A stretch of 64,000 nucleotides of DNA from Sphingobium sp. EM0848 (GTDB lineage Bacteria > Pseudomonadota > Alphaproteobacteria > Sphingomonadales > Sphingomonadaceae): assembly GCF_013375555.1 (NCBI RefSeq), contig NZ_JABXWB010000005.1, positions 699,501 to 763,500 of the forward strand. Reading direction: 5' to 3'. A model generated the notes under the pieces. That model worked only from the letters and a program-made list of their open reading frames with translations, searched no databases and had not been told where the DNA came from. How positions within the stretch are numbered: the stretch's first letter is position 1; every line of letters begins with the position of its first letter. Both the position numbers and the translations under genes were made by a program. Below are positions 29,788 through 40,436 of this stretch, piece after piece.

Positions 29788-29821
29788 GGCGGCTCCGTGC
29801 GCTATCCTGCATGGAGCCGCC
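29788..29821 (+). terminator. Terminator after the MetY-like gene
   Basis: GGCGGCTCC (29788-29796) and GGAGCCGCC (29813-29821) form a perfect nine-base stem with a 16-base loop just past the stop codon. Only a weak T run follows. Confidence 0.55.
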
Positions 29822-30045
29822 TTGCCACAGGTCCGTTCCTGCCTGTTTGACTCAGGCGGCGCGCCTGTGCAATGAAGCTGTCATGCATTCACGCAGCGAT
29901 CATGTACGCTTCCGCTACCAGGGGGGACAGCTTCTCGCGGGCATCTAGCCCCGGGTGCCGGCGCTTCACGCCCCGGGCTCGGGGCAAATCGACAGATGGG
30001 GCACGCCATTCCGATGCGCGCCCATTCCTCTTGAGAGCCAGCGCC

Positions 30046-30456
30046 ATGACCAGAATGCCAAACCGGGCCAAGCCGCCCGTTCATCTTATCGACATTGAAG
30101 CTGAAGGGCTGACCAATCTTGCCCTCGGGATCGCCGACACCATGCCGCAGGTCAGCGAACTGCTGCTGGACGAAATCGCCCGCGCGCAAACCCATCGGGC
30201 CGAGCGGATACCGCCGGACGTCGTCACCATGCACTCCTCGGTCGAATTTGTCGACGAGGCGAGCGGTGTCGACCGTACCGTGCAGATCGTCTACCCGGCC
30301 CAGGCGGATATCGCCGCTGGCCGGATCTCCATCCTGACCCCCATCGCCGCCGGGCTGATCGGGCTGCGCGAAGGGCAGTCGATCAGCTGGCCGGATCGTG
30401 AGGGGCGCGAGCGGAAGCTGACCATCGTCAAGGTGACGCAACCCACCCGCATCTGA
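30046..30456 (+). CDS. Rnk/GreA-like C-terminal domain protein
   Basis: A 136-residue protein matching the nucleoside-diphosphate-kinase regulator Rnk, which carries a GreA/GreB C-terminal domain. TVQIVYPAQADIAAGRISILTPIAAGLIGL is the domain core as read in sequence (given in parts: TVQIVYP, ISILTPIAAGLIG, GQSISWP). Rnk proteins bind RNA polymerase without the coiled coil needed for transcript cleavage. I start it at ATG 30046; the open frame upstream contains an unlikely Arg/Ser-rich lead. The symbol rnk fits the family, but a role in this organism is unproved. Confidence 0.75.
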   Translation: MTRMPNRAKPPVHLIDIEAEGLTNLALGIADTMPQVSELLLDEIARAQTHRAERIPPDVVTMHSSVEFVDEASGVDRTVQIVYPAQADIAAGRISILTPIAAGLIGLREGQSISWPDREGRERKLTIVKVTQPTRI

Positions 30457-30615
30457 AGCGCCGTGTCCGACCGGGCGCAGGATGCGCGCTCCGGTTCTTC
30501 ATTATCGCATCGTTTTTGCGCAAGACTGTTTCCCATCTTTGTGCGCGATGCTCCCTTGGAACCAGCGACTTTGTAGCCGTTGTCCGCGGCCTGACAGGAT
30601 ATTCCGTTCAATTGA

Positions 30616-31980
<1,365 letters not shown>

Positions 31981-31984
31981 TGCG

Positions 31985-32010
31985 GTGGGGGAGCGTTGCC
32001 GCTCCCCCAC
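31985..32010. terminator. Bidirectional hairpin terminator after gdhA
   Basis: An 11-base perfect stem (31985-31995 with 32000-32010) around the loop TTGC, GC-rich, between convergent gdhA and the HbpS-like gene. No clear T run follows on either side, so it may rely on the stem alone. Confidence 0.6.
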
Positions 32011-32017
32011 TCATTCC

Positions 32018-32425
32018 CTATGCCAGAATGGCTGCAATGCCCGCACGGGCGATCTGGACATCCTGTTCCGACTTGACGCCGGACACGCCGACCGCGCCCA
32101 CGAAATCGCCATCGACCACGATCGGCACGCCGCCTTCCAGCATGGCCTGAAGTCCCGGCGCGGACAGCATGGATATCCGGCCATTGAGGATCAGATCCTC
32201 GTAAACCTTCGATTCCCGGCGTCCCAGAATCGATGACACCGCCTTGGCCGGGGCCATTTGCGCGGTGCTGGCCGCCGCGCCGTCCAGCCGCAGCAGGCCG
32301 AGCAAATGCGCGCCGTCATCGACGACGGCGATCGTCACCGCCCAGCCATTGGCGAGGGCTTCAGCCTCCGCCGCGGCAAGAATGGCCTTTACGTCGCTGG
32401 CTTCCAGGCTTTGCTTGATCTTCAT
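32018..32425 (-). CDS. HbpS/GlcG-like (DUF336) protein
   Basis: A 135-residue protein of the GlcG/HbpS family (heme-degrading or heme-binding domain, DUF336). AVVDDGAHLLGLLRLDGA and GVPIVVDGDFVGAVGVSG are the two repeated family blocks. No signal peptide is seen, unlike exported HbpS. Members are found near many catabolic genes; their role is poorly defined. I start it at ATG 32425 (MKIKQSLEASDVKA); the longer open frame adds an improbable Pro-rich lead. It converges on gdhA. Confidence 0.78.
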   Translation of the reverse strand: MKIKQSLEASDVKAILAAAEAEALANGWAVTIAVVDDGAHLLGLLRLDGAAASTAQMAPAKAVSSILGRRESKVYEDLILNGRISMLSAPGLQAMLEGGVPIVVDGDFVGAVGVSGVKSEQDVQIARAGIAAILA

Positions 32426-32669
32426 TCTCTTAATTCCGTTTCTTCTGCCGGGCGCATTTCCGGGCGGCCCTGAGGGTGGGATGCGCGGCTTAGGGAAAAA
32501 AAGGGCGAAGCTCAATTTTTCCGTTCCGGCAGCTGCGCCTTCGCGATCTGCGACCGCATCGGCATAAATTCCGCGCCGTCATTCAAATTGATGAAGACAG
32601 GTTTGGGCCCTTCGACCAGCATGTTTCCTCAATAGCCGTGGGCTGGTTGCACGGGCTGAAAAGAAGAGG

Positions 32670-34406
32670 ATGTCGGTTATGAGCCGCTTTGATGTCGTGA
32701 TCCGCAACGGCACCGTCGTCGATGGGCGGGGCGGTGATCCATGGATTGCCGATGTGGGAATCGTCGGGGACCGCATCGCCGCCATCGGCAGGGATCTGGC
32801 ACCCGGCGCGGAGGAGATCGACGCCACCGGCCTGATCGTCACCCCCGGCTTTGTGGACATCCATACCCATTATGATGGGCAGGTGACCTGGGATAACCAT
32901 CTGCGTCCATCGACCAGCCATGGCGTGACGACGATCCTCATGGGCAATTGCGGCGTCGGTTTCGCGCCGTGCAGACCCGAGCAGCGGGAGATGCTGGTGC
33001 GCCTGATGGAGGGTGTCGAGGATATCCCGAACCCGGTCCTGACCGAGGGGCTGCCCTGGAACTGGGAGAGCTTTCCGGACTATCTCGACAGCATTGCCGA
33101 CAAGCCCTTTGACGCGGATGTCGCGGCCTTGCTGCCCCATGCGGCGCTGCGCGTCTATGTGATGGGGGAGAGAGGGGAAGCGAGGGAAGCGGCCAAGGAG
33201 GAGGACATCGCCCGGATGACCGCGCTGGTCTGCGAAGCGGTAAAGGCCGGCGCGCTTGGCATCGGCACGTCGCGGACCATGTTCCACCGCTCCATCGACG
33301 GCCATCTGATCCCGACGCTGACGGCTGAGGAAACCGAATTGCAGGCATTGGCCGACGCGATGACCGCCGCGGGCGGCGGCACGTTCCAGTTCGTCAGTGA
33401 CTTTGCGGACGAGGATGCCGAGTTCGACATGATATTGCGGATCGCCGAGCGGTCGGGCCGGCCGATCACATTCCCGGCGGCCGGGACGGCCAGGGACCCG
33501 GCGCGCAGCCATCTCCTCGCGCGCGTCCGCGCCGCCAATCAGGCCGGGCAACGCATTGGCGTGCAGGTGCTGGGGCGCCCGACCGGCGCGATCATGGGCC
33601 ACCAGCTGACGCTGCATCCCTTCTGCACCAGTCCCACCTATAAGTCGCTGGCGCATCTGCCATTTGAGGAGAAGATCGCCCGGCTTCAGCGGCCGGAGAT
33701 CAAGGCCGCGATTCTGGCTGACCCGCTGACGCCGGACCCCGGTAATGCGCTGACCGACTTCGTCTTCAATTTCGACCGCATCTTCCCGCTGGGCGACAAT
33801 CCCGATTATGAACCGTCGCTCGCCGATAGCGTGGCCGGGCGCGCCAGGGCGCTGGATATGCCGCCCGCCGAGCTGGCCTACGACCTGCTGCTGGAAAAGG
33901 ATGGCAAGCGTCAGCTCTACATCACCATCACCCATTATGCGGAAGGCAATCTGGATGGGATGGGGCAGATCATCATGCATCCCGACTCGGTGATGGGGCT
34001 GGGCGATGGCGGTGCGCATTATGGCGCCATCTGCGACGCCAGCTATTCAACCTATCTGCTGACGCATTGGGTGCGGGATCGTGAGCGCGGCCGTGTGCCG
34101 TTGCCGCGCGCGATCAAAGCCATGACGCGCGATACCGCCGAGCTGGTCGGCCTTCGCGACCGTGGCGTGTTGGCAGAGGGATACCGGGCCGACATCAATG
34201 TGATCGATCTGGAAAATCTCCGCCTGCATGCCCCGGAAGTCGTCTTCGACCTGCCCGCCGGAGGCCGCCGCCTCATGCAGCGCGCGGATGGCTACCGGCT
34301 TACCATGCTGGCTGGCCAAATCGTCTCTCGCAAAGGCGAACCCACAGGCGCGTTGCCGGGTCGGCTCGTTCGCGGCGCGCAGCCAGCCCCCGTTGCTGCG
34401 GCATGA
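32670..34406 (+). CDS. N-acyl-D-amino-acid deacylase-like amidohydrolase
   Basis: A 578-residue amidohydrolase. HTHYD (H65, H67, D69) is the first metal motif and C94 in GNCGVGF matches the zinc-ligand cysteine of D-aminoacylases. The barrel ends with GGGHAT-like GDGGAHYGAIC, and a C-terminal strand domain follows (ADINVIDLENL). Predicted to hydrolyse an N-acyl-D-amino acid or related amide in the cytoplasm. The length, about 100 residues more than classic D-aminoacylase, is common in the sphingomonad/mycobacterial branch, whose substrates are unknown. It has no close operon partner: 171 bases, AT-richer than the surroundings, separate it from the next gene. Confidence 0.82.
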   Translation: MSVMSRFDVVIRNGTVVDGRGGDPWIADVGIVGDRIAAIGRDLAPGAEEIDATGLIVTPGFVDIHTHYDGQVTWDNHLRPSTSHGVTTILMGNCGVGFAPCRPEQREMLVRLMEGVEDIPNPVLTEGLPWNWESFPDYLDSIADKPFDADVAALLPHAALRVYVMGERGEAREAAKEEDIARMTALVCEAVKAGALGIGTSRTMFHRSIDGHLIPTLTAEETELQALADAMTAAGGGTFQFVSDFADEDAEFDMILRIAERSGRPITFPAAGTARDPARSHLLARVRAANQAGQRIGVQVLGRPTGAIMGHQLTLHPFCTSPTYKSLAHLPFEEKIARLQRPEIKAAILADPLTPDPGNALTDFVFNFDRIFPLGDNPDYEPSLADSVAGRARALDMPPAELAYDLLLEKDGKRQLYITITHYAEGNLDGMGQIIMHPDSVMGLGDGGAHYGAICDASYSTYLLTHWVRDRERGRVPLPRAIKAMTRDTAELVGLRDRGVLAEGYRADINVIDLENLRLHAPEVVFDLPAGGRRLMQRADGYRLTMLAGQIVSRKGEPTGALPGRLVRGAQPAPVAAA

Positions 34407-34577
34407 TCGCGAAATTCATATCTTATTGGCGATAAATATACGCTCTTTTGGACATTGTTATAAGAAATTTGTTACTTTGCGTAATCCATATGCAGGATGC
34501 GCGTCGGCTACCCGACCCCTATGGGGGGAGGGCATGGCGGCGGAATGCATCGACGCCAGGGACAGGGGGGATAAGCC

Positions 34578-35603
34578 ATGCGTGCAGCCTTTTTCCAGAA
34601 AGCGGGACAGCCGCTTGAACTGGGCACCACCGCTGATCCGACGCCCGCGCCCGAAGAGGTGATCATTGCCGTGGCGCGCGCCGGTATCTGCGGGTCCGAC
34701 CTCCATGTGACCCAATATGGCGCGGCGGCCCCCGGAACGATCCTGGGGCATGAATTTGCTGGCGAGATCGTGGCGCTAGGCACTGGCGTCGGGGGTGACT
34801 GGCGCGTCGGGGACCGGGTGACGGCGTTGCCCCTTCATGCCTGCCATCATTGCGAGGCCTGCGACATGGCCTTGCCCGCCCTTTGCGCTGAGGCCCAGTT
34901 CACCGGCACCCTGTTGCAGAGGCCCGGCGCCTATGCGGAGTTCGTTGCCAGCCCGGCTTCCCTGCTTCAGCGCCTGCCTGCGGGTGTGTCGATCGACGAA
35001 GGCGGCATGGTCGAACCGTTGGCGGTGGCGCATCACACTGTTGAACTGGCCCGGATCAACAAGGGCGACGCGGTGTTGGTGATCGGTGCGGGACCGATCG
35101 GCGCGGCCGTGACGCTGTTTGCCCGGCTGGCGGGTGCCGCGCATGTCGTCGTCAGCGAGCCATCCGATGTACGCAGGGCGCTGGCGCAGGAGGTCGGCGC
35201 GACCGGCGCGATCGATCCTCGGGCGGACGATATCGGTGCACGGTTCCGCGCCATCACGGGGCGTTCGCCGCAGGTCGTGTTCGAATGCGTGGGGATTCCG
35301 GGGCTGTTGCAGCAGGCGGTCCAACTGGCTGGCATTCGTGGCCGGGTGGTGGTTGCCGGCGTATGCTTCGGGGAGGACAGCATCACGCCGCTGGTCGGGC
35401 TGAGCAAGGAAGTCAGCATCCAGTTCGCTCAATGCTACACCGAACGCAATTTCGAGCAGGTGATCGATCTGATCGCGCGCGGCGAGGCAAAGGCCCGTCC
35501 TTTGCACACGAAGACCGTGGGTTTTGCCGAACTTCCTGAAACGTTCGAAGCCCTGCGCACGGCTGAGGGCCAATGCAAGGTGCTGATCGATCCGACCTTG
35601 TGA
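34578..35603 (+). CDS. Zinc-dependent medium-chain alcohol dehydrogenase
   Basis: A 341-residue MDR enzyme. C38 (GICGSD), H58 and E59 (GHEFAGE) form the catalytic zinc site. C89, C92, C95 and C103 (HACHHCEAC and ALC) bind the structural zinc. VIGAGPIGAAV binds NAD(P). The closest groups are threonine dehydrogenase, sorbitol dehydrogenase and 2,3-butanediol dehydrogenase; the substrate is open. An AGGGGGGAT ribosome site precedes the ATG. The stop codon is embedded in a long inverted repeat. Confidence 0.86.
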   Translation: MRAAFFQKAGQPLELGTTADPTPAPEEVIIAVARAGICGSDLHVTQYGAAAPGTILGHEFAGEIVALGTGVGGDWRVGDRVTALPLHACHHCEACDMALPALCAEAQFTGTLLQRPGAYAEFVASPASLLQRLPAGVSIDEGGMVEPLAVAHHTVELARINKGDAVLVIGAGPIGAAVTLFARLAGAAHVVVSEPSDVRRALAQEVGATGAIDPRADDIGARFRAITGRSPQVVFECVGIPGLLQQAVQLAGIRGRVVVAGVCFGEDSITPLVGLSKEVSIQFAQCYTERNFEQVIDLIARGEAKARPLHTKTVGFAELPETFEALRTAEGQCKVLIDPTL

Positions 35604-35669
35604 CCCGAATCTGAAGTTCGTCACACTATTGGGCAGGCGCTGAACGAACTTCAGATTCATCAGGGTCAC
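35600..35669. repeat. Long inverted repeat A
   Basis: GTGACCC (35600-35606) pairs with GGGTCAC (35663-35669) and a further 14-base arm, AATCTGAAGTTCGT (35608-35621), pairs perfectly with 35644-35657. The loop is about 22 bases. The element begins at the stop codon of the alcohol dehydrogenase gene and is followed by TAG. It could act as a terminator or be a small non-autonomous mobile palindrome. Confidence 0.6.
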
Positions 35670-35687
35670 TAGCAAATATATGCTTCC

Positions 35688-35761
35688 AGTGTGGTTTATG
35701 GATTTGAAATACGCTCCCCACCTGGCCGCTATCATGAGGCGTATTTCAAATCCACCACACT
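35688..35761. repeat. Long inverted repeat B
   Basis: AGTGTGGT (35688-35695) pairs with ACCACACT (35754-35761) and a 15-base inner arm, GGATTTGAAATACGC (35700-35714), pairs perfectly with 35739-35753. There is a four-base bulge on the left and a 24-base loop. It lies only 19 bases after repeat A and ends 21 bases before the PQQ dehydrogenase ATG, so it falls in that gene's leader or promoter. Confidence 0.6.
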
Positions 35762-35782
35762 AGCGCGGGCAGGTGAGAGGGG

Positions 35783-38131
35783 ATGACGGACGTGATGAAG
35801 AGGCGACTGGCCTTGTGGCCGTTGGGCATTCTGCTGGTGCTGATCGGCCTTTTGCTCACCGGAGGCGGTGGCTGGCTCGCGCTGCTTGGCGGGTCGCTTT
35901 ATTATCTGCCGACCGGGCTGGTATGTCTGCTGTCGGGCCTGTTGATCTGCCGCGGCAACAGGCTTGGCCTGTGGCTTTATCTGATCGTCATCGCGGCGAC
36001 GCTGATCTGGGCACTGGCGGAGGTCGGTCTGCAATTCTGGCTGCTGCTGCCTCGCCTCGGCGGGCCTCTGGTGCTAGGACTCTACATGATGACGCCCTGG
36101 GTGCGACATGCCTTTGGCCCTGAACGGACGCGGGCAGAGCAGTCGGGCAAGGCGCGCCCAAGGTCGCGGGCCGTTGCCGCCGCAGCGGTCGCGCTGGTTC
36201 TGATCGGCGGCGCCGCGCTGACGCTGCACTGGGGGACGGGGGCGGCGCAATCGTCCGATCCGCTCGCACCGCAGGCCGCGACCAACTGGTCCGACTATGC
36301 CGGTAACAAGGCGGGCCAGCGCTTTTCTCCCGCCAGTCAGATCACACCGTCCAATGTCGGGCGGCTGAAGGTCGCCTGGACCTATCGGACCGGGGATCTT
36401 CCCAAGGACCCGCGCCAACCGCAGATGTTTGAGGCGACGCCGCTCCAGATTGGCGACACGCTCTATCTTTGCACGGGGCATAACATCGTCATCGCGCTGG
36501 ACGCGGACACCGGCAAGGAACGCTGGCGGCACGATCCCAGGGTGGATGCCAAGGGCGTCTACACCCTCGCCTGCCGCGGCGTCGCCTATCATCAGGCGGC
36601 CGATCCGGCGATCAAGGCGTGCCGTAGCCGCATCCTGGTCGGAACCATCGACGGACGCATGATCGCACTCGACGCGCAGACCGGGCAGCGCTGTCAGGAT
36701 TTCGGGCGCAACGGCGAAATCTCGCTTCATGTCGGCCTGGGTTCCGTCAAGCCCGGGGTCCAGTTCGTTACCTCGCCGCCGACGATAATGGGGAATATCG
36801 CGGTCGTCGGCGGTTTCGTGCTCGACAATATGGGGGTGGGCAATCCTTCGGGTGTTGTCCGGGCCTTCGACGTCGGCAGCGGCCGGGAGCTGTGGAGTTG
36901 GGACGCCGGGCGGCACGACCCCAATGCGCTGCTCAAGCCGGGTGAAACCTATGTCCATGGATCGCCCAATGCCTGGAGCCTGTTCAGCGCGGACGAGAAG
37001 CTGGGTCTGGTCTACATCCCCACCGGCAATCCGTCGCCCGACCATTTCGGCGGACATCGCAGCGCGGACATGGACCGTTATGGCAGTTCGGTGGTGGCGC
37101 TGGATATAGCGACCGGCAAGCTGCGCTGGTCCTTCCAGACCGTGCATCATGACCTGTGGGACTATGATGTCGCCTCGCAGCCGGTGCTGGTCGATATGCC
37201 GCTGAACGGGCGGACTGTTCCGGCGCTGGTCCAGGCGACCAAGCAGGGTGAGATCTTCCTGCTCGACCGGCGGACCGGCCGTTCGCTGGCGCCCGTCGAG
37301 GAGCGGCCGGTACCGCAGGGGCATGTGCCGGGCGAACGCTATTCGCCCACCCAGCCTGTTTCGCTCGCTTTCCCCAGCCTGGTGCCGCCGCCGCTGCGCG
37401 AGGCCGACATGTGGGGGGCGACGCCGGTGGACCAGCTATGGTGCCGCATCGCGTTCCGCAGGCTGAACTATGCGGGCCGGTTCACGCCGCCCTCACTGGA
37501 CAACGGCCTGATCTTCCCCGGCAATAACGGCATCATGAACTGGGGCAGCGTCGCGGTGGATGCGGAGCGCCAGCTCATGATCGTGCCGACATCCTACATG
37601 CCGCTGACCCTGAAGCTCATTCCCCGCAAGGAAGCGCCCGCAACGGGCGAGATCGTTCTCGACGGGCGCGGGGCGATCTCACCGATGAGCGGAACGCCCT
37701 ATGCGGTCCGTACCGAGCGTCCCTTCGTCTCGCCGATCGGGCTGCCCTGCAACGCGCCGCCATGGGGTCGCCTGACCGCCATCGACCTCAGGACGCGGCA
37801 GATTCTGTGGCAGCGGCCGTTGGGTACGACGGCGGATCATGCGCCGCTGCGGATTCCGGTTCCCGGCGTGTTCAATCAGGGCGGCGCGATGGTGACGCGC
37901 GGCGGGGTGGCGTTCATTGGCGCGGCGATGGACAATTATCTGCGCGCCTTCGATCTGAAGAGCGGCAGGGAATTGTGGAAGGGGCGCTTGCCGGCTGGCG
38001 GTCAGGCCCTGCCGATGAGCTATGTCTCGCCCCGCACCGGCAAACAATATGTCGTCATCGCGGCCGGTGGGCATGCGTTCATGCATACGACCATCGGCGA
38101 CTATGTCGTCGCTTACAGCCTGCAGGACTGA
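35783..38131 (+). CDS. Membrane-bound PQQ-dependent dehydrogenase (glucose/quinate/shikimate family)
   Basis: A 782-residue quinoprotein. Four or five membrane helices occupy roughly residues 9-125, followed by a periplasmic beta-propeller from about 165 (WSDYAGNKAGQRFSPASQI; DVASQPVLVDMP; GRELWKGRLPAGGQALPMSY). This is the layout of glucose dehydrogenase Gcd and quinate dehydrogenase, which oxidise sugars or cyclic polyols and pass electrons to ubiquinone. The exact substrate cannot be read from sequence here. No PQQ synthesis genes are in the window. The next gene is an MFS carrier, with a hairpin between. Confidence 0.9.
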   Translation: MTDVMKRRLALWPLGILLVLIGLLLTGGGGWLALLGGSLYYLPTGLVCLLSGLLICRGNRLGLWLYLIVIAATLIWALAEVGLQFWLLLPRLGGPLVLGLYMMTPWVRHAFGPERTRAEQSGKARPRSRAVAAAAVALVLIGGAALTLHWGTGAAQSSDPLAPQAATNWSDYAGNKAGQRFSPASQITPSNVGRLKVAWTYRTGDLPKDPRQPQMFEATPLQIGDTLYLCTGHNIVIALDADTGKERWRHDPRVDAKGVYTLACRGVAYHQAADPAIKACRSRILVGTIDGRMIALDAQTGQRCQDFGRNGEISLHVGLGSVKPGVQFVTSPPTIMGNIAVVGGFVLDNMGVGNPSGVVRAFDVGSGRELWSWDAGRHDPNALLKPGETYVHGSPNAWSLFSADEKLGLVYIPTGNPSPDHFGGHRSADMDRYGSSVVALDIATGKLRWSFQTVHHDLWDYDVASQPVLVDMPLNGRTVPALVQATKQGEIFLLDRRTGRSLAPVEERPVPQGHVPGERYSPTQPVSLAFPSLVPPPLREADMWGATPVDQLWCRIAFRRLNYAGRFTPPSLDNGLIFPGNNGIMNWGSVAVDAERQLMIVPTSYMPLTLKLIPRKEAPATGEIVLDGRGAISPMSGTPYAVRTERPFVSPIGLPCNAPPWGRLTAIDLRTRQILWQRPLGTTADHAPLRIPVPGVFNQGGAMVTRGGVAFIGAAMDNYLRAFDLKSGRELWKGRLPAGGQALPMSYVSPRTGKQYVVIAAGGHAFMHTTIGDYVVAYSLQD

Positions 38132-38159
38132 GACCGGAAATGTGCTGAGGGCCTGCCGC

Positions 38160-38187
38160 GCCGGTGAGGTTTTGAGGCCTCCCCGGC
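38160..38187 (+). terminator. Hairpin after the PQQ dehydrogenase gene
   Basis: GCCGGTGAGG (38160-38169) and CCTCCCCGGC (38178-38187) pair with one mismatch around an eight-base loop, 28 bases past the stop. There is no T run, so it is only a probable terminator. Confidence 0.4.
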
Positions 38188-38322
38188 ACCCTGTCAGGCT
38201 TGATGGCAATCGCCTCTTGCGTCCAACGGCTACGCATTTCAATTATGGAGAGAGAAAAAACATGAGAAGCGCGAATCGATTCGCGGTGTAGGACTGCTCA
38301 TTCTTGAAAGAAGGGAGAGGAT

Positions 38323-39576
38323 ATGGCTGCAACCCCCGACAGCGGTAACGCCAGTCCAGCCACGCTGCGATGGCGGCGGGAGTATGGCATGGTGTTCCGT
38401 GCTTTCCTGGCGCAAAATGTCGCGGTGGGATGCGCCTTCGGCGCCTTTGGCGTCACCGTTCTTCCCTTGCAGGAGAAATTCGGCGCGAGCCGGGGCGGCG
38501 CGACGCTGGCACTGGCGCTGTGTGTCCTGATGATGGGGGCTGCCAGTCCTGTGGCCGGCACGCTGATCGGGCGGATCGGCCTGCGCTGGCTGATGACGAT
38601 CGGCACGCTGCTGTCCGCCGCAGGCTATGCGTTGTTGGCGGTTACGCCCGGCATGACGGCGGTGCTGCTGCTTTATGCCCTGCCGATCGGTGTGGGACTG
38701 GCCATGTTCGGACCTTTTCCTTCCAGCGTGCTGGCGAGCAATTGGTTTCCCAGCAATCCGGGGCCGGCCCTGGGCGTTGCGAATGTACCGCTGTTTGTAG
38801 CACTGTTGCCGGTCATCGGGTCGGTGCTGATCCGCGATCATGGATTGACCGCTCTTTATCTGATGCTCGCCGTGCTGCACCTGCTGGCGCTGCCCTTCAT
38901 GCTGACCATAGCGGATGGTCCGGTGGATCAGCATCACCCTTCCGTCCACGATCATGCCGCGCATGGCATGTTGCCGACCGGCGCGGTATTGGGTCGGCCC
39001 GCCTTCTGGGTGATGTGTCTCGGCGCGGGGTACATCAATGCGGCGGGTATCACCGGCGTGTCGCATTTGGCCGCGTTCGCGGCTGAAAAGGGCGTGGCGG
39101 CGAACCATGCTGCGTTGCTGCTGTCGATCATGGGGGGGGCTGCCATGCTCGGGGCCCTGGCCACCGGTCTGCTGTGCGGTCGGTTGGGTGCGGCGCGCAC
39201 CTTGGCGCTGATCGCCATTGTCGTTTGCCTTAGCTGGCTGATTCTCTCGACGACGCTGAATTTCATATTCATGGCGATCGCTGCATTGCTCATGGGGGCC
39301 GGCGGAGCCGGGGTGTTTCCGGCCGTCAACATGCTGGCCGGGCGCTTGTTCGGGCAGGCGTCCCTGCCGCGCGTCATGGGGCTTTTCGGCCTTTTCACCC
39401 TGCCGTTGATCTTTTGCCTGCCGCCACTGGCGGGGGTGTTGCATGATGCCGTGGGTGGATATGGCCCGGTCGTCGGGATCATCATCGGCGGGACGGCCAT
39501 GGTCGCGTTGATGTTCATGACGATGGGGCGCCGGACGGTGCCTGCCGACGCGACCCAGCCCGTGCCGGTCGGCTGA
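38323..39576 (+). CDS. MFS transporter (oxalate/formate-antiporter-like) with His-rich loop
   Basis: A 417-residue major facilitator with about twelve helices, opening with AFLAQNVAVGCAFGAFGVTVLPL, which resembles monocarboxylate and oxalate/formate antiporters (given only as a family mark). The central cytoplasmic loop holds a histidine cluster (DQHHPSVHDHAAH, about residues 204-218), unusual for a carboxylate carrier. It starts at ATG 38323 behind a GGGAGAGG ribosome site and heads a run of rightward genes (SDR, CMD-like, SDR), suggesting it imports their substrate. Confidence 0.8.
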   Translation: MAATPDSGNASPATLRWRREYGMVFRAFLAQNVAVGCAFGAFGVTVLPLQEKFGASRGGATLALALCVLMMGAASPVAGTLIGRIGLRWLMTIGTLLSAAGYALLAVTPGMTAVLLLYALPIGVGLAMFGPFPSSVLASNWFPSNPGPALGVANVPLFVALLPVIGSVLIRDHGLTALYLMLAVLHLLALPFMLTIADGPVDQHHPSVHDHAAHGMLPTGAVLGRPAFWVMCLGAGYINAAGITGVSHLAAFAAEKGVAANHAALLLSIMGGAAMLGALATGLLCGRLGAARTLALIAIVVCLSWLILSTTLNFIFMAIAALLMGAGGAGVFPAVNMLAGRLFGQASLPRVMGLFGLFTLPLIFCLPPLAGVLHDAVGGYGPVVGIIIGGTAMVALMFMTMGRRTVPADATQPVPVG

Positions 39577-39610
39577 ACGGGATGAATTGAATATTCAGGA
39601 AAGGACAATC

Positions 39611-40396
39611 ATGAATCGTTTGCATAACAAGGTCGCCATTATCACCGGCGGCGCGCGTGGCATGGGGGCCGCGACCAGCCGCCTGTTCGTGGCGGAAGGC
39701 GCGAAGGTCGCCATTGCCGACCTGCTCGATGAAGCGGGTGAGGCGCTGGCTGCTGAACTGGGCGATGCGGCCCGTTTCTATCATCACGACGTCACCAGCG
39801 AGGAAGGCTGGGCAAATCTGGTCGCAGCCGTCGAGGCGGATCTTGGCCCCGTCGACATATTGGTCAACAATGCGGGCATCCTGCTGTTCCGCACCCTGCT
39901 GGATACGACGCTGGAGGACTATGAGAAGGTTCTGAACGTCAATCTGGTCGGGGAATTCTTGGGCATCAAGGCGGTCGCGCCGGGCATGATCGCGCGCGGC
40001 AATGGGTCGATCGTCAATATCTCCTCGGTCGATGGGATGAAGGGGGCCAATGGTCTGGCCGCCTATTCTTCCAGCAAATGGGGCGTTCGCGGCCTGACCC
40101 GCGTTGCCGCGCTGGAGCTGGGGCATCGGGGCGTTCGCGTCAACTCGGTGCATCCCGGCGGCGTGGACACGGTGATGACCAACCATGAAGGCCGCAGCCG
40201 GGACAGCGTCAGCGAGAGGTTCCGCAACATTCCCCTGCAACGCGTCGGCGGGCCGGAAGAGGTGGCCAAGGCGACCCTGTTCCTGGCCAGCGACGATGCT
40301 TCTTATCTGGCTGGGGCGGAGATCGCCGTCGATGGCGGTATGCTGACCGGGCATTATTATGAAGGTCTTCCGGGTGCGCCGGGGGTATCTTCCTGA
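39611..40396 (+). CDS. Short-chain dehydrogenase/reductase (20beta-HSD/cyclopentanol dehydrogenase-like)
   Basis: A 261-residue classic SDR. TGGARGMG at 12-19 binds NAD(H), NNAG follows, and SSVDG plus YSSSK give the Ser-Tyr-Lys catalytic set. The SVHPGGVDTVMT segment is frequent in enzymes acting on hydroxysteroids or cyclic alcohols. I took the ATG at 39611 (ribosome site AGGAAAGGA) over one eight codons upstream. It lies 34 bases after the MFS gene and 40 before the CMD-like gene. Confidence 0.88.
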   Translation: MNRLHNKVAIITGGARGMGAATSRLFVAEGAKVAIADLLDEAGEALAAELGDAARFYHHDVTSEEGWANLVAAVEADLGPVDILVNNAGILLFRTLLDTTLEDYEKVLNVNLVGEFLGIKAVAPGMIARGNGSIVNISSVDGMKGANGLAAYSSSKWGVRGLTRVAALELGHRGVRVNSVHPGGVDTVMTNHEGRSRDSVSERFRNIPLQRVGGPEEVAKATLFLASDDASYLAGAEIAVDGGMLTGHYYEGLPGAPGVSS

Positions 40397-40436
40397 CGGA
40401 GCGACCCGCGCAAATATTTTTGATGGAAAGAGGAGC

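Noticed and set aside
29947..29979. GC-rich palindromes before the rnk-like gene as a terminator or operator
   Set aside because: The CCCGGG blocks pair in several weak ways and no single clear stem stands out.
30558..30581. GGAAC and CGTT before gdhA as an EcfG promoter
   Set aside because: The spacing to CGTT is 15, short of the usual 16-17; kept out as a near miss.
38262..38291. A nine-codon frame (MRSANRFAV) before the MFS gene, as a leader peptide
   Set aside because: Too short and with no attenuator structure or codon bias to support a role.
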